Positions 61,768-64,000 of a stretch of 64,000 nt of DNA are shown here, piece after piece. Where the stretch lies: positions 1-64,000 of the forward strand of contig CAYFIR010000010.1 of NCBI GenBank assembly GCA_964343195.1. Direction: 5' to 3'. Under the pieces are notes generated by a model, which did not search any database, had not been told where the DNA came from, and saw nothing but the letters and a program-made list of their open reading frames with translations. A program made the translations under genes and the position numbers. Numbering within the stretch: position 1 is the stretch's first letter; every line of letters starts with the position of its first letter. Source of the stretch: CAYVAP01 sp964343195 (GTDB lineage: Bacteria > Bacteroidota > Bacteroidia > J057).

Positions 61768-63462
61768 CTATGCTACCCGGTTATCCTGGGGCTTTGTAGT
61801 GGCGCTGAAGGTCCCCTGTCCCATTCGTCCCTTGTACCAAATCTGCATGAGCGTAGGACTCATGGCCGAAATAAAGGTCGCCAGTGAGCCCTTGCCGGAA
61901 TAAAACCGCTGACGATCCTGCTTGAGAATCATTTTGAGGGCAACATTTGCAATTCCTGGTTCAGCTTTTGGGCGGGTAGCCATCTTCAAATCCAGAGAAG
62001 GCGAATCCTGTCCTTTATCCGGTAGGGGAAGGTCGTAGTACAGGCTTCCCCAATTCCCCTTCAACTGAGAGGCTGGACGAGAAGCCCCCACTTTCTGCAC
62101 ATTCAGGCCATAGCCGTGGTTTTTGCCAAGAGCCTGATTGACCACTTCCAGGTCGTATAATTCTGACTGGAGGGTTTCACCCTGGCAATTTACCAGGGCA
62201 TCCAGTTTGCCAAATCGTTCTCCGATCTTTTGAAGCACGACCTCGGCCAATGGGTTGTCGCCGGGCACTCCGGGGATGGCCATGGCCTCAAGGCTCATGC
62301 GCCGAAACTGATCGGCAGTTTGCTGAAGGGAAGTTTCATCCTGATCGTTCAGCACGATCCTGGCTCCTGCATCAGCCAGCCGCAGGGCGATGGTCTTGCC
62401 CAGTCCCTGGCCTGCTCCCGTTACCCAAATCACCTTTCCGGCAAGAGGGTACTTGTATTTTGGATATAGACGCTCAAACGTTCCGTTATCTCTGAACCAG
62501 CCAATGGAGTCCTGAAAGGCCTCTGCTATGGGCGTCTGCGGCATTTCCAGTTCGCGAACGGCCTTACTGGCATCATAGATCTGGTGTTCACAGGAAATTC
62601 GGGCCAGTTCGATGGTCAGAAAAGGAGGTTTGCCCGTGAAGCGACTGGAAAAACTGCCAAAGGCTCCCGCTAGTAACAGCAACCATTTGGGAGCGACAAA
62701 GCCGGGGGCTTTTACGCCTACCTGAGCAGCCATGAGCTGGGTCGCCTCCTTGTAGTCCAGGTTCTCATTTCCCAGCAGGTAAACCTCTCCCAGCCGACCT
62801 TTGTCGATGGCATTGGCCATGGCGGTGGCAGCATCCCGGATGTCAATATAGTTTTTACCGCCAGGGGCTGCGATGGGAAGTTTGCCTGACCAGACGGCCA
62901 TGAGCAACTGCCCAGTCGAAGGTTTGGCATCCTGGGGACCGATCATGAACGTCGGGGCAAGGATGATGGCGGGGAAGTTTTCTTCCCTGGCGGCTTTCTC
63001 GACCAATAGTTGACCGTCCCGTTTGGAGTCGGCATATTCAAAGCCGGTGTCAATGGCTGGCGTACGGTCCAGTTCCGTTCCGGGGCGCTCGGGAGTACCA
63101 GGCTCAAATACGCTCCTGGCGCTGCCTACGTGAATAAACCGCTCTACTTTATGCGCCTGAGCCGCTTTGATCATATTTCGGGTTCCCTCGACGTTGACCT
63201 TCCAGTAAATTGGATGTCTGGAGGGCCAGACAGTAGCCACAGCAGCCAGGTGCATCACCACATCTGCCCCCTTCATCGCTTCATACAGGCTGTCATAGCT
63301 GGTGAGATCTCCTTCTACTGTTTTGATGGAAAACCGCTCCAGGTGGGCGGCGTTTCGTCCTGGCTGAACCATAACAGTGATGTCATACCCTCGCTGAGTC
63401 AGAATTTCCAGCAGGTTGACACCCAGGAAGCCATCTCCGCCAGTAATAAATAAACTTTTCAT
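61768..63462 (-). CDS. Fusion of an extended SDR (epimerase type) and a degenerate classical SDR
   Basis: The 564-residue protein has two Rossmann domains. Domain 1 (about 1-320) is an extended SDR of the NAD-dependent epimerase/3-beta-HSD type: ITGGDGFLGVNLLE, HLAAVATVWPSRHP, and catalytic YADSKRDG. Domain 2 (about 345-564) starts like a classical SDR (VIWVTGAGQGLGKTIALRLADAG, VLNDQD, LVNCQGET) but lacks a visible YxxxK and is truncated in its C-terminal part. The second unit may bind cofactor or regulate. The substrate is unknown. Confidence 0.82.
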   Translation of the reverse strand: MKSLFITGGDGFLGVNLLEILTQRGYDITVMVQPGRNAAHLERFSIKTVEGDLTSYDSLYEAMKGADVVMHLAAVATVWPSRHPIYWKVNVEGTRNMIKAAQAHKVERFIHVGSARSVFEPGTPERPGTELDRTPAIDTGFEYADSKRDGQLLVEKAAREENFPAIILAPTFMIGPQDAKPSTGQLLMAVWSGKLPIAAPGGKNYIDIRDAATAMANAIDKGRLGEVYLLGNENLDYKEATQLMAAQVGVKAPGFVAPKWLLLLAGAFGSFSSRFTGKPPFLTIELARISCEHQIYDASKAVRELEMPQTPIAEAFQDSIGWFRDNGTFERLYPKYKYPLAGKVIWVTGAGQGLGKTIALRLADAGARIVLNDQDETSLQQTADQFRRMSLEAMAIPGVPGDNPLAEVVLQKIGERFGKLDALVNCQGETLQSELYDLEVVNQALGKNHGYGLNVQKVGASRPASQLKGNWGSLYYDLPLPDKGQDSPSLDLKMATRPKAEPGIANVALKMILKQDRQRFYSGKGSLATFISAMSPTLMQIWYKGRMGQGTFSATTKPQDNRVA

Positions 63463-63810
63463 CGCTACTTTCTATGAAAACCAAACGGTCGTCAGACTGA
63501 GCGGCAAGATAGCAAGAAGTATTTTGGCATCCACGACGGAGGGAATTCTGTAAAAGGCCATCGCAAGGTCCGACCCTTACCGGGTCGACAGGCATTTGGG
63601 CCCCTAACCTACCAGGGTTTAACCGCTCCACGGTTCTCAACGCTGTAGCCGTTTACCCTTTATCGCAACCAGGCAGCAACCAATTCGCCTCTGAAAAGGG
63701 TAGACTATTTCTTTTCCCCTTTCTTGAGAATGCCTTGAGACTCGGTAATACCAGCACGAAAAAAGCCTCCCCCGTTTCCAGGAGAGGCCGTCGTTTTCAG
63801 CACTGCTTTT
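63463..63810. other. Intergenic region with REP-like palindromes
   Basis: Within this 348-base region, 63571-63587 is an inverted repeat (CGACCC / GGGTCG) and 63621-63635 another (AACCG / CGGTT), spaced by GC-rich text. They resemble repetitive extragenic palindromes. No gene is supported. Confidence 0.45.
63759..63788 (-). terminator. Rho-independent terminator after the acyl-CoA dehydrogenase gene
   Basis: On the minus strand GCCTCTCC and GGGGGAGGC pair around a short loop, followed by six T. It lies about 22 bases beyond the stop of the partial gene. Confidence 0.75.
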
Positions 63811-64000
63811 TTATACGTTGAAGAAGAAGTACTTCTCCTGGTTGATCAGTTCGTCCGCGACCTGACGGCGCAGCTTAGTGGTGTTGATGGTGGGAGATTT
63901 GGTAAACCGCTTGAGGCCCATCATCAGCATGGTCAGGTCATCGTCTTCTGCGAAAGCTGCAATGGCTTCTTTACCTGCCAACCAGACCTTGTCGGCAGCT
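63811..64000 (-). CDS. Acyl-CoA dehydrogenase, C-terminal part (partial)
   Basis: Only the last 62 sense codons before the stop at 63811 are inside the window; the gene continues beyond 64000. The visible end (MLMMGLKRFTKSPTINTTKL, then RRQVADELINQEKYFFFNV) matches the C-terminal tail that Bacteroidota acyl-CoA dehydrogenases of about 600 residues carry after the helical domain. Such enzymes feed electrons to ETF, whose genes lie at 28.7-30.6 kb. The assignment depends on this short tail. Confidence 0.6.
   Translation of the reverse strand, partial: AADKVWLAGKEAIAAFAEDDDLTMLMMGLKRFTKSPTINTTKLRRQVADELINQEKYFFFNV

Noticed and set aside
1..64000. Riboswitch, CRISPR array, rRNA, prophage or complete insertion sequence
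   Set aside because: I searched both strands for characteristic motifs, repeats and genes and found none that could be supported.

Overview
The window reads as chromosomal DNA of a Bacteroidota bacterium, most likely in or near the Saprospiria/Lewinella group (inference). The evidence is two type IX secretion (T9SS) cargo proteins, one with a type A and one with a type B sorting domain. There is also a GldE-like membrane protein, a SusC/SusD/SusE polysaccharide utilisation locus, a DUF4199 protein, and repeated TAnnTTTG -7 promoter elements typical of this phylum. Gene density is high, genes occur in short runs on both strands, and no prophage, complete insertion sequence, CRISPR array, rRNA or riboswitch was recognised.

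Layout. (1) 1-15.3 kb: a small outer-membrane protein, a GldE/CNNM-like protein with two small upstream genes, two large T9SS cargo proteins facing each other across a double terminator, tRNA-Ser(UGA), a sialate O-acetylesterase-like enzyme, TypA and a lipoprotein. (2) 15.3-25.5 kb: mostly housekeeping, with an unrecognised conserved-looking gene, RecO, DUF4199, a 46-residue membrane peptide, Fur, a STAS protein, PurA, a GntP-type permease, an aspartate aminotransferase, a lipoprotein, an exported MORN-repeat protein and a DivIC/FtsB-like division protein. (3) 25.5-36.4 kb: an atypical long Hsp70, a TPR protein, EtfB/EtfA, a bifunctional-nuclease/UVR protein, a methyltransferase, an isolated NuoH and ClpC. 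(4) 36.4-42.8 kb: a zinc-ribbon methyltransferase, a CoA-binding protein, ApaG overlapping an aldehyde dehydrogenase, a lipoprotein, HMG-CoA lyase, a polysaccharide deacetylase and a secreted protein. (5) 42.8-61.4 kb: a carbohydrate locus. (6) 61.8-64 kb: an unusual two-SDR fusion and the C-terminal end of an acyl-CoA dehydrogenase.

The carbohydrate locus is the main accessory system. On the minus strand, in transcription order, it has a clan GH-A glycosidase, SusC, SusD, a SusE/F-like lipoprotein, a GH53 endo-beta-1,4-galactanase and a GH2 beta-galactosidase. It is headed by a divergent regulator with a Nudix-like domain whose catalytic box is broken, and a perfect 10-bp palindrome lies in the divergent promoter region. 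A type B carboxylesterase and a GH78 alpha-L-rhamnosidase follow. The parsimonious reading is uptake and breakdown of beta-1,4-galactan side chains of pectin (rhamnogalacturonan I), controlled by an NrtR/AraR-type sugar sensor.

Between genes there is a notable set of small structured repeats. One is a 136-bp MITE-like element with 12-bp terminal inverted repeats and an exact 9-bp target-site duplication. Two unrelated elements of about 160 bp are each palindromic over their whole length, and one of them has a 61-bp deleted relative near the carbohydrate locus. There are also a direct repeat at the start of the window and spacers rich in AATTCG and CAATGAAC words. All calls come from reading the sequence; no database search was run.
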